Shown here piece by piece: positions 9,861-19,799 of a stretch of 64,000 bases of DNA; position 1 is the first letter of the stretch; each line of letters begins with the position of its first letter. Below the pieces are notes generated by a model. That model was given only the letters and a program-made list of their open reading frames with translations, made no database searches and was not told where the DNA came from. A program made the position numbers and the translations under genes. Source of the DNA: Planctomycetota bacterium (GTDB taxonomy: Bacteria; Planctomycetota; UBA1135); the NCBI GenBank assembly GCA_002705055.1, contig PAHY01000052.1, positions 1 to 64,000 of the forward strand, in the 5' to 3' direction.

Positions 9861-11027
9861 ATGGAAGCAGCGTCTCCGCTTGTCGATCTCCCGCGCCGGC
9901 CGTGGCTGCGGTGGGTCTGGTGGGCCGGCTTTTGGGTAGGCATCGGGCTGCTGACCGCGCTGCAGTTCTACTTCGCCTGGAAGGCGGAGTACGGCACCGA
10001 CGGCGAGCCGCTCAGCTTCCAGTCCGCCCTGGTCCGCCGCATGCCCGGCTGGCTGGTGTGGGGCGTGTTCTCGATCGGCATCGCCCGGCTGGCCCGGCGC
10101 TTTCCGCTGGGGCGCCGGCGCGGGCACAGCTTCTGGCTGCACGCGGCCATGAGCCTCGGGGTCGCCGTCGTCCACGCGGCGATTCGCATTCCGATCGAGT
10201 TCATGCCCTTCGCCCTCGAGGGGATCCAGCAGGAGAACCCGGGCGCGGAGTACTTCGACGTCTATTGGGTGGCGATCCTGTGGTACCTGCCGCCGGGCAT
10301 CGTCATGTACTGGGCGATTCTGGCGGTCTGCTCGGCGCTGCATTACCGGCAGCGGCTGAGCGAGAAGGAGGTGCAGGCCGCGACGCTCGAGTCGCAGCTG
10401 TCGGAAGCGCGGCTCAACGCGCTCAAGATGCAGCTGCAGCCCCACTTCCTGTTCAACACGTTGCACTCGATCGGCGCGCTGGCGCGCACCGGGCGCGGCG
10501 AAGAGGTGGTGCGGGTGGTGACCGGACTTTCGGATCTGCTGCGCCGCGTGCTGACGGCCGGCGGCGGTCAGCTGGTCCTGCTCGAGGAGGAGCTCGACTT
10601 TGTCGACCGCTACCTCGAGATCGAGGGGCTGCGCTTCCAGGATCGGCTGCGCGTGACGCGCGAGATCGCGCCGGATGTGCTCGACGCCCAGGTGCCCAAC
10701 CTGATCCTGCAGCCGCTGGTCGAAAACGCAATCCGCCACGGCATCTCGGTGCTGCCAAAGTCGGGGCGGGTCGAGCTGCGCGCCAGCCGCCGCGGCGAGC
10801 AGCTGGTGATCGAAGTGCGCGATGATGGCCCCGGCCCGGGTGGCCCTCCGATGGGCGGGGGCATCGGCCTGGCCAATGTGCGGGGTCGCCTCGAAGAGCT
10901 CTACGGCTCGCGCGCGCAGCTCGAACTGGTCCATGACACCTGGGGAGAGACAGGAGGGACCGGGACCTGCGCACGCCTGAGCTTGCCGCTGACCGCCTCC
11001 GACTCCGCAGCAGGAGAAAGCAGATGA
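9861..11027 (+). CDS. Sensor histidine kinase, LytS/YehU family
   Basis: LKMQLQPHFLFNTLHSIGALARTG H-box; LILQPLVENAIRHGI N-box. Confidence 0.9.
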   Translation: MEAASPLVDLPRRPWLRWVWWAGFWVGIGLLTALQFYFAWKAEYGTDGEPLSFQSALVRRMPGWLVWGVFSIGIARLARRFPLGRRRGHSFWLHAAMSLGVAVVHAAIRIPIEFMPFALEGIQQENPGAEYFDVYWVAILWYLPPGIVMYWAILAVCSALHYRQRLSEKEVQAATLESQLSEARLNALKMQLQPHFLFNTLHSIGALARTGRGEEVVRVVTGLSDLLRRVLTAGGGQLVLLEEELDFVDRYLEIEGLRFQDRLRVTREIAPDVLDAQVPNLILQPLVENAIRHGISVLPKSGRVELRASRRGEQLVIEVRDDGPGPGGPPMGGGIGLANVRGRLEELYGSRAQLELVHDTWGETGGTGTCARLSLPLTASDSAAGESR

Positions 11028-11779
11028 AGGTGCTGATCGTCGACGACGAACCCCTGGCCCGCGAGGTGATCGCCGGCCTGCTCGCGCGCCACGAAGACAT
11101 GGAAGTCGTCGGCCAGGCGGGCAGCGGCGAGGACGCCATCGAGCTGATTCGTGCCAAGCAGCCCGATTTGGTCTTCCTCGACGTGCAGATGCCGGGCTGC
11201 GACGGCTTCGAGGTCGTGCGTGCGCTCGAGCTCGATCCGATGCCGCAGATCGTGTTCGCGACCGCCTTCGACGAGCACGCGCTGCGCGCTTTCGAGGTGC
11301 ACGCCGTTGACTATCTGCTGAAGCCCTTCAGCGATGAGCGCTTTGAACAGAGCCTCGCCCGCGCGCGCGCCGTCCACGCTGCGAGCAAGCGTTCCGAGCT
11401 CGCCGAGCGGCTGATGGAGCTGGTGGCGAGTTCGGACGTCGGGCGGCCGCGGGAGCAGCGCTTCGCGATCAAGTCCGGCGGCGCGGTCTACTTCCTGGAT
11501 GCCGAGGAGATCGACTGGATCGAGGCGGCGAACAACTCGGTGCGCTTTCACGCCGGCGGCAAACGCCATCTGATGCGAGCGACCATCCGATCGGTCGAAG
11601 AGCAGCTCGATGAGCAGGCCTTTGCCCGGATCCATCGCTCGACGATCGTGCGCCTGGATCGAATCCGGAAACTCGTGCCGCAGGAACACGGGGATTACCT
11701 TGTGGTTCTGCGCGATGGCACCGAACTTCGGATGAGTCGCCGGCGGCGCGAGGAGCTGCGCGCGCGTCTTCCCTGCTAG
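11024..11779 (+). CDS. LytTR family response regulator
   Basis: MKVLIVDDEPLAREVI...DLVFLDVQMPGCDGFEVV receiver; C-terminal LytTR domain FARIHRSTIVRLDRIRKL; ATGA overlap with kinase. Confidence 0.92.
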   Translation: MKVLIVDDEPLAREVIAGLLARHEDMEVVGQAGSGEDAIELIRAKQPDLVFLDVQMPGCDGFEVVRALELDPMPQIVFATAFDEHALRAFEVHAVDYLLKPFSDERFEQSLARARAVHAASKRSELAERLMELVASSDVGRPREQRFAIKSGGAVYFLDAEEIDWIEAANNSVRFHAGGKRHLMRATIRSVEEQLDEQAFARIHRSTIVRLDRIRKLVPQEHGDYLVVLRDGTELRMSRRRREELRARLPC

Positions 11780-11788
11780 GATCGGGGG

Positions 11789-13765
11789 ATGCCCCGGATT
11801 TGGTTGCCCATTCTGCTGATTCTCGCGGTCGGCGCGGGAGTTGTCTTCTGGCCGACCGAGCAGCCGGAGGGCCCGCTGACCGCATCGGCCGCGGCGGCCG
11901 AGGACGAGGAGGAGCGCGACTTCGCCGAGGTCGGCGAGCTGCCGCAGGATCCCCTTCCCTCTCCGCTCGGCGCGCCGCTCGACCTGTCCGGCGGGGGCGC
12001 CGCGCAGCGCGAAGGCGGGGACGTCCTGGCCACCCGCGACCCGGATGAGGTCGACGCCGAGGCCACCGTGACGGTGCGAGTGATCAACCAGGACGGCGCG
12101 CCCATCGAAGGGGCCACCGTCGGGGTGCTCCAGGTGCCGGACATGGAAGGCGAGGCGGGGCTGCGCAGCCTGCAGCCGGTCCTGTTCGCCGTGCAGGGAG
12201 CGCCGGTCGAGAACAAGGACTTCGCGATCACCGAGGTGCTCAGCGATCTCGAAGGTCGCGCCAGCCTGCCGGCGCCGAGCGAGGTGCAGTTCGTGGTCTA
12301 CGCCCGTCTGCCGCGGCACCTGATCTCCTTCAAGCTGGGCGAGGGCCTGAGTGACGGCGAGCAGCACGATCTGGGTGATCTGCGCGTCGCGCCGGGCGGC
12401 TACCTCGAGGTCGACGTGGTCGATGACTACGGCGCGCCGATCGAAGACGCCGCCGTCGTCATGGTGCTCAACAACGGCGGCAACTTCGCGGAAGAGCTGC
12501 CGATTCAGTTCCTGCGAACCAACGCAGCGGGCCGCGCGGTCTTCGAGCACCTGTCCTTCAAGGACTACAAGCTCGAGGTGGCCAAGCGGGGTTATCAGCA
12601 CTATCGCGAGGAGCCGGTCTCGATCACCGAGCGCGGCGACGGCCGCATGGAGGTCAGCCTGTCGCGCGGCGCTGCGCTGGCGGGCACTGTGGTCGACGCC
12701 TGGGGCCAGGCGGCCGAGGGCGTGGTCGTCACCGCGCGGGCGCGGCGCGGCGAGTTTCGCCTCGAGGGGCTGACGGACGGGCTGCTGGGCCCGGCCGCGC
12801 CGGTGGTCACCGACGCCGCGGGTCAGTTCCGCTTTGAGGGGATGTTCGCGGACGCCGAATACGACCTGCGCGCCAACCCGGATCCGGGCCTGTCGGCCTT
12901 CGCGCGCGAGCGTCCGGCCGAGGGCATCACCATCTCCCTCCCGGAGACCGCCTTCGCGAGCGGTCGCGTGATCGACGCCAACGGCAAGCCGGCGGTCAAC
13001 GCTCAGGTCAGCTTCCTGCAGGATGTCGGCAACGAGCGACGCCGCGTGCGTCCGCGCAGCGTGCGGACCAACGACGACGGCGCCTTTCTCGCCGAGCTGA
13101 CCCCCGGCCTCTACGAATGGAGCGCGCGCCACGCGCGCGGCGAGGTCTACAGCACCAACGCCATGGACCTGCGCGGCGAAGTGCTGCTGGGCGATTTGCA
13201 GCTCATGCCGGGTGGCCGCGCCGAACTGCGCTTCTTCGACGCAGCCGGCGAGCGCACCACGCAGGTTTCGTTCTACTCGCTGCGGCGCGTCGACGGCGGC
13301 CAGGAGGTCGAGCCCGCTTCGCTCATCCGCGACCGGCGGCCCTCCAACGGCCGCGAGACCAATCCAATGCGCTTCGACGGTCTCGCGCCCGGGACCTACG
13401 CCATGCGCTTTGGCAGTTCGGCCGGACTTGCCCCGGTCGCCCGCTTCGATGTGCGCGCCGATCAGACCACCGAGGTCGAGGTCCAGCTCGGCGCCGCGGC
13501 GACGGTTGTCTTGGAGTTCGCTCGAGCCGACGGCAGCCCCGCCGGCGGCCGCTTCCGCCTGGATCGCGTCGGGCCGATGCCGCCGGAGTGGACCCATCTG
13601 CGGGATGACCATCGCATCCGTGCCCGCGAGGGGCGCGACACCACGGTCTCGGGCATCGTGCCGGGCTCGTACATCCTGCGCGAGGACCGTCGCGGTGGGG
13701 CAGAGTTGGGTGAGTTCAGCTTCGGGCCGGGCGAACACCGGCATCGCGTCGTCATCCCGAACTAG
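11789..13765 (+). CDS. Carboxypeptidase-regulatory-like domain repeat protein
   Basis: N-terminal TM/signal; repeated beta modules such as VTVRVINQDGAPIEGATVGVL and VVDDYGAPIEDAAVV. Confidence 0.75.
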   Translation: MPRIWLPILLILAVGAGVVFWPTEQPEGPLTASAAAAEDEEERDFAEVGELPQDPLPSPLGAPLDLSGGGAAQREGGDVLATRDPDEVDAEATVTVRVINQDGAPIEGATVGVLQVPDMEGEAGLRSLQPVLFAVQGAPVENKDFAITEVLSDLEGRASLPAPSEVQFVVYARLPRHLISFKLGEGLSDGEQHDLGDLRVAPGGYLEVDVVDDYGAPIEDAAVVMVLNNGGNFAEELPIQFLRTNAAGRAVFEHLSFKDYKLEVAKRGYQHYREEPVSITERGDGRMEVSLSRGAALAGTVVDAWGQAAEGVVVTARARRGEFRLEGLTDGLLGPAAPVVTDAAGQFRFEGMFADAEYDLRANPDPGLSAFARERPAEGITISLPETAFASGRVIDANGKPAVNAQVSFLQDVGNERRRVRPRSVRTNDDGAFLAELTPGLYEWSARHARGEVYSTNAMDLRGEVLLGDLQLMPGGRAELRFFDAAGERTTQVSFYSLRRVDGGQEVEPASLIRDRRPSNGRETNPMRFDGLAPGTYAMRFGSSAGLAPVARFDVRADQTTEVEVQLGAAATVVLEFARADGSPAGGRFRLDRVGPMPPEWTHLRDDHRIRAREGRDTTVSGIVPGSYILREDRRGGAELGEFSFGPGEHRHRVVIPN

Positions 13766-14346
13766 CGCGCCGCGTCCAGCTCCGCTTCCAGTTCGGCCTT
13801 GCGCTCGGCGGGGAGCCGGTTCCACATCTTGCCGGTCAGCGCGCCTTCCATCGCCCACAGCAGATTGCGGCTCGGGGCGTGGCCCAGCTGCTCGACGGCG
13901 CGGTAAGCCGCGACCGGACCGATCTTGCGCAGCTCGGTGGGCGTGCGGATTCCGGCGTCCATGAGCATGGCCGCGGAGGCCTTGCCCAGCCCGCGCATCC
14001 GCGCCAGCGCCGAGCCGTCCGCCTCCTTGTTCAGCCGGGCGATGCGCAGCGCGCGATCGGCCCAAGCCGCCAGCCGCCGCGCGTCGTCAAGCACGGCGGG
14101 CGGCACCCAGGCGTAGGGCATCGTCGCCTCGCCCTCGCCCGGGCGGAGCAGCGCGGATCCCACCGCCTCGCGCTCGTCGGACATCGTCGCGTCACTGCGC
14201 AGGTAGAGCCGGCCATCCTTCGGGTCGAAGATCGCGAAGAAGAGCCCGTCCAGGTAGAAGCCATAGGCGCCGAACATCCGCTTCTCGACGACCTCGCCCA
14301 GGAAGGCGAGGCGCTCGAGCGCTTCGATCAGAAGCCGGTGCGGCAT
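13762..14346 (-). CDS. TfoX/Sxy family protein (N- and C-terminal domains)
   Basis: VVEKRMFGAYGFYLDGLFFAIFDPKDGRLYLRSD; LARMRGLGKASAAMLMDAGIRTPTELRKIGPVAAYRAV. Confidence 0.85.
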   Translation of the reverse strand: MPHRLLIEALERLAFLGEVVEKRMFGAYGFYLDGLFFAIFDPKDGRLYLRSDATMSDEREAVGSALLRPGEGEATMPYAWVPPAVLDDARRLAAWADRALRIARLNKEADGSALARMRGLGKASAAMLMDAGIRTPTELRKIGPVAAYRAVEQLGHAPSRNLLWAMEGALTGKMWNRLPAERKAELEAELDAAR

Positions 14347-14400
14347 CCCGCCATCGTACTGCTACGCTTTGCGCGTGTTGCAAGCGCGGGGGCACGCTCG

Positions 14401-16212
14401 ATGAGCTACCACGGCTGGATTTCGCTGGTCGTGCTGGTGGTCGCGGCCGTGCTCTTTCTCACGCGCTGGATCCGGCTTGAGCTCGTCGCGCTGTCGATCC
14501 CGGTGCTGCTGTTCGTGACCGGTGCCGTCCCCGAGCCCGAAGACGCGCTGGCCGGCTTCGGCAACCAGGCAGTCATCGCGATCGCGGCGGTCTTCGTGTT
14601 GGGAGCGGGCCTTCAGGAAAGCGGGGTGGCCGCGGCGCTGGCCCGCCGGGTCGAGCGCGCTGCGGGCAAGAGCGAGCCGCGCATCCTCACCCTGGTCTGC
14701 GGGGCGGTCATCATCCTGTCCGCCTTCATGAGCAACGCCGCGACGGTCGCGGTGCTGCTGCCGGTGGTGGTCGCGCTGGCGCGGCGCGCCCAGCTTCCGC
14801 CCTCGCGGCTGCTTATGCCGCTGGGCTACGCGGCCATCCTGGGGGGCAATCTGACGCTGATCGGATCCTCCTCAAACCTGCTGGTCAGTGATTTCCTGCG
14901 CCGCACCACCGGCAGCGGGCTGGGCATGTTCGAGTTCGCGGTCATCGGCGCGCCGATCTGCATCGCGGGTGTGCTCTACCTGCTGCTGGTCGGCCGACGA
15001 TTCCTGCCCGACCGTGATGGGCGCGGGCCGGGCGCTTCGCATGCCCACTCCGAGAAGCTGGTGGCGGACTACGGTCTGGCGCAGTCGATCACGCGGGTGC
15101 GCGTCGGTCAGGCTTCTGCGCTGCGCGGCAGCACCCTCGCCGAGACCGGTATCGGACGCGACTACGCCGTTTCGGTGCTGGCCGTGACCCGGCGTGGTTC
15201 CTTCGGCGAGCGCTGGGTACACCCGGGGCCCAACTTCCGCTTTGAGCGCGGCGATGACGTCTATCTCGAGGGGCCGGACACGGAAGTGTGGCGTCTCGCC
15301 GAAGAGACGCATTCGCGCATGGGGCTGCCCGGCGAGCATGCGGTCGAGCGGGTGCTCGATCACGGCGTGGGGATCGTCGAGGCCAGCGTGCCACCCCGCT
15401 CCGGCTTTCTCGGCCGCACTCTGCAGGAGGTCGAGTTCCGTTCGCGCTACGGCCTGAACGTGCTGTCCCTGTGGCGCAATGATGGCCCGGTACAGCAGGA
15501 CTTCGCGCGTCTGCCGCTGGCCGCCGGCGACGCCATGCTGCTGGCCGGCCCGACCGATCATCTGCGGCGGCTGCGCGGATCCCAGGATCTGGTCTTGCTC
15601 TCCGAGCCCGACGACGTCCGCGACTTCAGCAAAGCACCGCTCGCGCTGCTCTGCCTGGGTGTGGCGCTGCTGCCGCCGTTGCTTGGCCTGGCTCCGCTCG
15701 CGATGAGCGCGCTGGCCGGAGCTCTGCTCATGGTGCTGACCGGCTGCCTGCCTGCTGACCAGGCCGGGCGTTTTGTCGAGTGGCGAGTCCTCGCTCTGAT
15801 CATCGGCACGATCCCGCTGGGCACCGCGCTCGAGAACCACGGCGTCGCGGATCTGGTCGCCGACACCATGGTGGGGGCTTCCTCCTGGGCGGGCGCACCG
15901 GCCGTGCTGGCCGGGCTCTTCCTGCTCGCCGCGCTGATCAGCGTGACCAGCAGCAACGCGGCCGCGGCGGTCATCCTGTCGCCGGTCGCGGTGCGCGCCG
16001 CCGAACCGCTGGGCCTGACACCTTCGGCCGCGCTGCTGACCGTCGCCTACGGCTGCAGCTGCGCCTTCGTCGTACCCTTCGCCCATCAGTGCAATCTGAT
16101 GGTGGCCAAGCCGGGGGGCTACACCACGCGCGACTTCGTGGTGGTCGGCTCCGGACTGAGCGTGGTCGTGGCGGTGGTCGCCGTCACGATGTCGACGCTG
16201 CTCGGCAGCTAG
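14401..16212 (+). CDS. SLC13 family permease with TrkA-C-like domains
   Basis: MSYHGWISLVVLVVAAVLFLTRW; SNAATVAVLLPVVVALA; SVTSSNAAAAVILSPVAVRAA; central RCK_C-like repeats. Confidence 0.85.
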   Translation: MSYHGWISLVVLVVAAVLFLTRWIRLELVALSIPVLLFVTGAVPEPEDALAGFGNQAVIAIAAVFVLGAGLQESGVAAALARRVERAAGKSEPRILTLVCGAVIILSAFMSNAATVAVLLPVVVALARRAQLPPSRLLMPLGYAAILGGNLTLIGSSSNLLVSDFLRRTTGSGLGMFEFAVIGAPICIAGVLYLLLVGRRFLPDRDGRGPGASHAHSEKLVADYGLAQSITRVRVGQASALRGSTLAETGIGRDYAVSVLAVTRRGSFGERWVHPGPNFRFERGDDVYLEGPDTEVWRLAEETHSRMGLPGEHAVERVLDHGVGIVEASVPPRSGFLGRTLQEVEFRSRYGLNVLSLWRNDGPVQQDFARLPLAAGDAMLLAGPTDHLRRLRGSQDLVLLSEPDDVRDFSKAPLALLCLGVALLPPLLGLAPLAMSALAGALLMVLTGCLPADQAGRFVEWRVLALIIGTIPLGTALENHGVADLVADTMVGASSWAGAPAVLAGLFLLAALISVTSSNAAAAVILSPVAVRAAEPLGLTPSAALLTVAYGCSCAFVVPFAHQCNLMVAKPGGYTTRDFVVVGSGLSVVVAVVAVTMSTLLGS

Positions 16213-17405
16213 TCGCTGTCGGCTTCGGCGGTCTCGCCGTTCACCCAGGCGATCCAGGCCTCTTCCAGCTGAATCGGTGTCCATGACCACAGCTCGCGGA
16301 ACTGATCGCGCTGCAGCGCGCCCAGCTTGCGACCGGTCGGATAACCCTGTTCGTCGAGCTGCGCTTTGACGGCCCCGATCAGCTTGGCGTATGCGTCGGG
16401 GTGCTGCTCGATCAGGAAGCTCGTGATCGACCAGGCGGTCACGTTCGCGGCGCGGTCCAGATCCGCCGGCCCGCGCGCCGCCAGCAGCTTGATCATGCTG
16501 GTGTGGTCCTTCTTGCGCACCAGCTTGCGCGCGTCCTCGGCCCAATCCTTGGAGCGGTCCGGCTCGAAGAACACGCCTTCGCCGCCATCGCGCGTCCACG
16601 ACTCGGGCTCGATGCGCTTCTCAAACCACAGCGCTAGGCCTTCGGCCATCCACAGCGGAGGGTCGTAGGCGAAGAACTTGTAGCCGTCCAGCAGCATGTG
16701 CGCCATGTTGTGCGCGAGGTGCGGCCACAGCCAGCGGTCCTGGCGCAGGTCACCATCGACGCAGGGCATCGACACGATCAGCTTGCTGGGCTCGCGGTTG
16801 TGCCAGCGCACGGTGTCGTTGGCGCGGATCCCGCGCTGCCACTCGGTGAAATCCATGTGGTCGAGCCGGTCGGCGTGCAGCACGACTTCAAACTTCTCCC
16901 GCTCACCCAGATACGGGCCATCGCCCATGTACGCGCCCTGACCCTTCTGCGCCGCGCGCGACTCGGGGAAGTCCGCGTCGGTCACCTGGGCGATCGCCTG
17001 AAACTCGCTGTACAGCTTTTCGAGGCGCATCCCGGTCAGCACGATGTAGACCTCGGGCGGCAGCGAGCTGGGCTTCATGCCCAGCGATGGGAAGTAGGGC
17101 GCGAGCGCCTCCAGCTCCGGCGCCAGCCGCTTCTTGTCCTTGTTCGAGAGCTTCATCTTCTCGAGCGAGCTGGCAATCCGGAAGTGCGTCGTCTCCAGGT
17201 AATGCCACTCTTCGTCCGGGAAGCGCTCGGCGAAGTTGCCCAGCGCCGGATCACCGATCGGCTGCGGGTCCTGGCTTACGACGCCCATCTCGCTGAGCGG
17301 GCGCGGCTCTTCCTTCTTCTTTCGCTGCGCCGCCGTCGCGTCCGGAGTCGCCACGAGGATCGCGCACAGCACGGGCAGGAGGAGGCCGAGCGGGGAGCGT
17401 GCCAT
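16209..17405 (-). CDS. Secreted gluzincin-like (peptidase MA-like) protein with degenerate HNMAH motif
   Basis: Signal peptide; LWPHLAHNMAHMLLDGY...PPLWMAEGLALWFEKRI context of DUF1570-type peptidases. Confidence 0.55.
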   Translation of the reverse strand: MARSPLGLLLPVLCAILVATPDATAAQRKKKEEPRPLSEMGVVSQDPQPIGDPALGNFAERFPDEEWHYLETTHFRIASSLEKMKLSNKDKKRLAPELEALAPYFPSLGMKPSSLPPEVYIVLTGMRLEKLYSEFQAIAQVTDADFPESRAAQKGQGAYMGDGPYLGEREKFEVVLHADRLDHMDFTEWQRGIRANDTVRWHNREPSKLIVSMPCVDGDLRQDRWLWPHLAHNMAHMLLDGYKFFAYDPPLWMAEGLALWFEKRIEPESWTRDGGEGVFFEPDRSKDWAEDARKLVRKKDHTSMIKLLAARGPADLDRAANVTAWSITSFLIEQHPDAYAKLIGAVKAQLDEQGYPTGRKLGALQRDQFRELWSWTPIQLEEAWIAWVNGETAEADSD

Positions 17406-17469
17406 GCCCTCCAGCCTAACGGCCGGGATTCCCTTGCGGGATCCGCGCGGCGTCCGTCAAAGTGGAGGG

Positions 17470-18621
17470 ATGGCCCCGACGCTGGTTCTTGCCTGCCTGG
17501 CGCTGGCCCAACAGCCTGCCGCCGCCCCGCCGACCGATGTCTTTGCGATGACGCGGTCCGGGGTACAGGTCGAAGTCAGCGAGCGTCCGGCGCGCGGTGC
17601 GCTGGACCTGGTCACCCCTTTCGGGGTCTATCACACGCCGACCGACCCGGTCGAGACGGTGCTGGAGCGGGTCCGCGACCGCAAGTGGCGCGGGCAGCTG
17701 CGCACGACCCCGGCGGCGAGCCTGGTGCCGATCATCGAGACCTACGCCGACAACGGCCAGATCTCGGCGCTGCTCGAGCTGACCGAGGCGGTGCTGCAGC
17801 GCGGCCGCAGCCACGAGCTGCGCGCGGCGCTCACCGCGCTCGAGGCCTGGGGCGCGCGCTTCGATCCGGTCGAGCTCGGCCTGAGCCCCGACGAACGGGT
17901 CGAGTGGCTGTGGGAAGAAGTGCAGAAGACGGAAGGGCTGCGCCGCCTGCTGCTGGGCGCCCGGCTGGCGGCCGAAGTCGCGCCGGGCCGCAACGGCGAA
18001 GGGGACCGGCAGCTCACGCTGACCACCCTGAGCCGCGCCTTTGAGGACAGCGACCCGCTGATGCAGCGCGTCGTCCTGCTGGTGACGCGCCGGCAGCTGA
18101 TGGACGAGCCGTACTTTGGGGCACGGGTGCAGCACGCCAGCCTCTACGCTTCGGCGGCCGTGCGTGATTTGGCCGGTGCCACGGCGGTGCGGCTGCGACC
18201 GACGGCCGCCCGCGAGTACTGGGTCAAGGCACTGCTGCGCGCTGAAGACGCGCTGCGTCTGCATGCCGCCGAGCAGCTGGCGCAGCATCTGCCGGATTAC
18301 GCGCCCAAGCCCTTCGTGCTGCTGATCGCGATCGAAGACCGACGCGCGCCCAGCAAGTTCAGTTTCCTCGACCACGCGGTGCAGGTGGTCGTCGATCGCG
18401 ACGAGCCGCTCGCCCTGCGCCAGTTGCAGTTCGCCTTCTCGCGCGGCGGCAACGAGCGCAATGAGTACCTTGAGAATGCCTCGACGATCAAAGCAGTGCG
18501 TCTCGAGGACGAGCTTCAGAGTCTGCTCAAGCACCTCCTGCAGGGCCTCGCCGGCGATGACGTCGAACGCACGCCGGCGCAGTGGATGGAGTGGTACGAG
18601 AAGCGTCAGGTCAAGCCCTAG
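17470..18621 (+). CDS. Secreted protein, HEAT-repeat-like helical hypothetical
   Basis: MAPTLVLACLALAQQPAAAPP signal; helical, charged sequence. No family recognised. Confidence 0.6.
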   Translation: MAPTLVLACLALAQQPAAAPPTDVFAMTRSGVQVEVSERPARGALDLVTPFGVYHTPTDPVETVLERVRDRKWRGQLRTTPAASLVPIIETYADNGQISALLELTEAVLQRGRSHELRAALTALEAWGARFDPVELGLSPDERVEWLWEEVQKTEGLRRLLLGARLAAEVAPGRNGEGDRQLTLTTLSRAFEDSDPLMQRVVLLVTRRQLMDEPYFGARVQHASLYASAAVRDLAGATAVRLRPTAAREYWVKALLRAEDALRLHAAEQLAQHLPDYAPKPFVLLIAIEDRRAPSKFSFLDHAVQVVVDRDEPLALRQLQFAFSRGGNERNEYLENASTIKAVRLEDELQSLLKHLLQGLAGDDVERTPAQWMEWYEKRQVKP

Positions 18622-18665
18622 CGCTTCTGCTTGTCAGCCGCTGAGGGCGCTGCCAAGGTGCAGTC

Positions 18666-19799
18666 ATGACCGCGTCTCTGCGTTCCCTGCTCATTCTGGG
18701 TGGTTTGGCTGCCTGTTCGGCGCCGCCGTCCGAAGACCAGGCGGAAGCGAGCATCTTTGATGCCGCTTTTGCCGCCGGGGATTCCTGGCAATGCAGCTCG
18801 CGCGTCGAGCTTTCCAGCCTGTGGGCCGAGGTGCGCGATCGCCACGACCACAACGGGGATGGCCAGGTGACCCTGGCCGAGTACGACCGCGGCGAGGTGC
18901 GCTTTCGTAACTACGATCGCAACGAGGACGGCCTGCTCGACAGCAGCGACTTCCCCGAAGATGCCCACTTCAACGGCTTCAACCCGATGATTCTGGGGCA
19001 CGCCGACAGCGACGGGGATCAGCAGGTGACCCGCGCCGAATGGAGCGCCTTCCAGGCCTCGCTCGACGCCGATGGCGACGGCCGCGTGGTCAAGGAAGAG
19101 GTGCAGCAGGGGATCGGCGGGTGGACCTCCGACTGGCCGCTCTTTCTGCTCAGCTTTGACCAGGACGGCGACCAGGACTTCGACGAGGCCGACCTGGAGA
19201 TGACCTTCCGCGACCAGGACTACAACGGGGACGGCGTCCTGGCGGGCGCCGAGATGGCCGGCTGGCAGCCGACGGTGCAGTACGAGCGCATCGAGCCGCC
19301 GGCGCCGGGCGAGATCGCCCCGGACTTCGAGCTGGCCTATGCCGCCGACCCAGCGCGCAGCTTCCGCCTGCATGATCCCGCGCGCACCCGGCCGGTCGCG
19401 CTGATCTTCGGCAGCTACACCTGACCGCCTTTCCGCAAGTCAGCCGGTCGGCTGAACGAGCTCTATGCGGCGCACGGGGATGCGGTCGAGTTTGTGGTGA
19501 TCTACATCCGCGAGGCGCATGCCATGGATTCGCGCCTGCCGATGATGTTCGGCAACATCGAGGATCCGGTCACCTACGAAGAGCGCCGCGTCATGGCGAA
19601 CTTCAGCTCGAAGGAGCTGGGCATGGAGATTCCCGCCGTCGTCGACGAACTCGACGACGCCGTGTCGATGGCCTACCAGGGCTGGCCCGAGCGTCTGTAC
19701 CTGATCGCGCCGGATGGCGAGGTGCTGTACCGCTGCGGCCCCGGTCCCTTTGGCTTCGACCCGGACGGTCTCGAACAGGCCATCCTGGATCTGCGCTGA
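18666..19799 (+). CDS. EF-hand lipoprotein fused to iodothyronine-deiodinase-like selenoprotein domain; TGA at 19422-19424 read as Sec
   Basis: Lipobox ILGGLAACS; six EF-hand loops (DHNGDGQVTLAE, DRNEDGLLDSSD, DSDGDQQVTRAE, DADGDGRVVKEE, DQDGDQDFDEAD, DYNGDGVLAGAE); ALIFGSYT-U-PPFRKSAGRLNELYAAHGDAVEFVVIYIREAHAMDS...YQGWPERLYLIAPDGEVLYRCGPGPFGFDPDGLEQAI matches the deiodinase layout. ORFs 18666..19424 and 19494..19799 are in the same frame with no other stop between them. Confidence 0.92.
19440..19455 (+). promoter_or_regulatory. Putative bacterial SECIS hairpin (TCAGCC-GGTC-GGCTGA)
   Basis: Perfect 6-bp stem with GGUC loop starting 15 nt after the in-frame TGA, within the distance usual for bacterial SECIS elements. 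Confidence 0.8.

Noticed and set aside
10901-14065. 1054-aa minus-strand ORF opposite the LytTR regulator and carboxypeptidase-regulatory protein
   Set aside because: Antisense open frame; composition not protein-like and conflicts with well-supported plus-strand genes.
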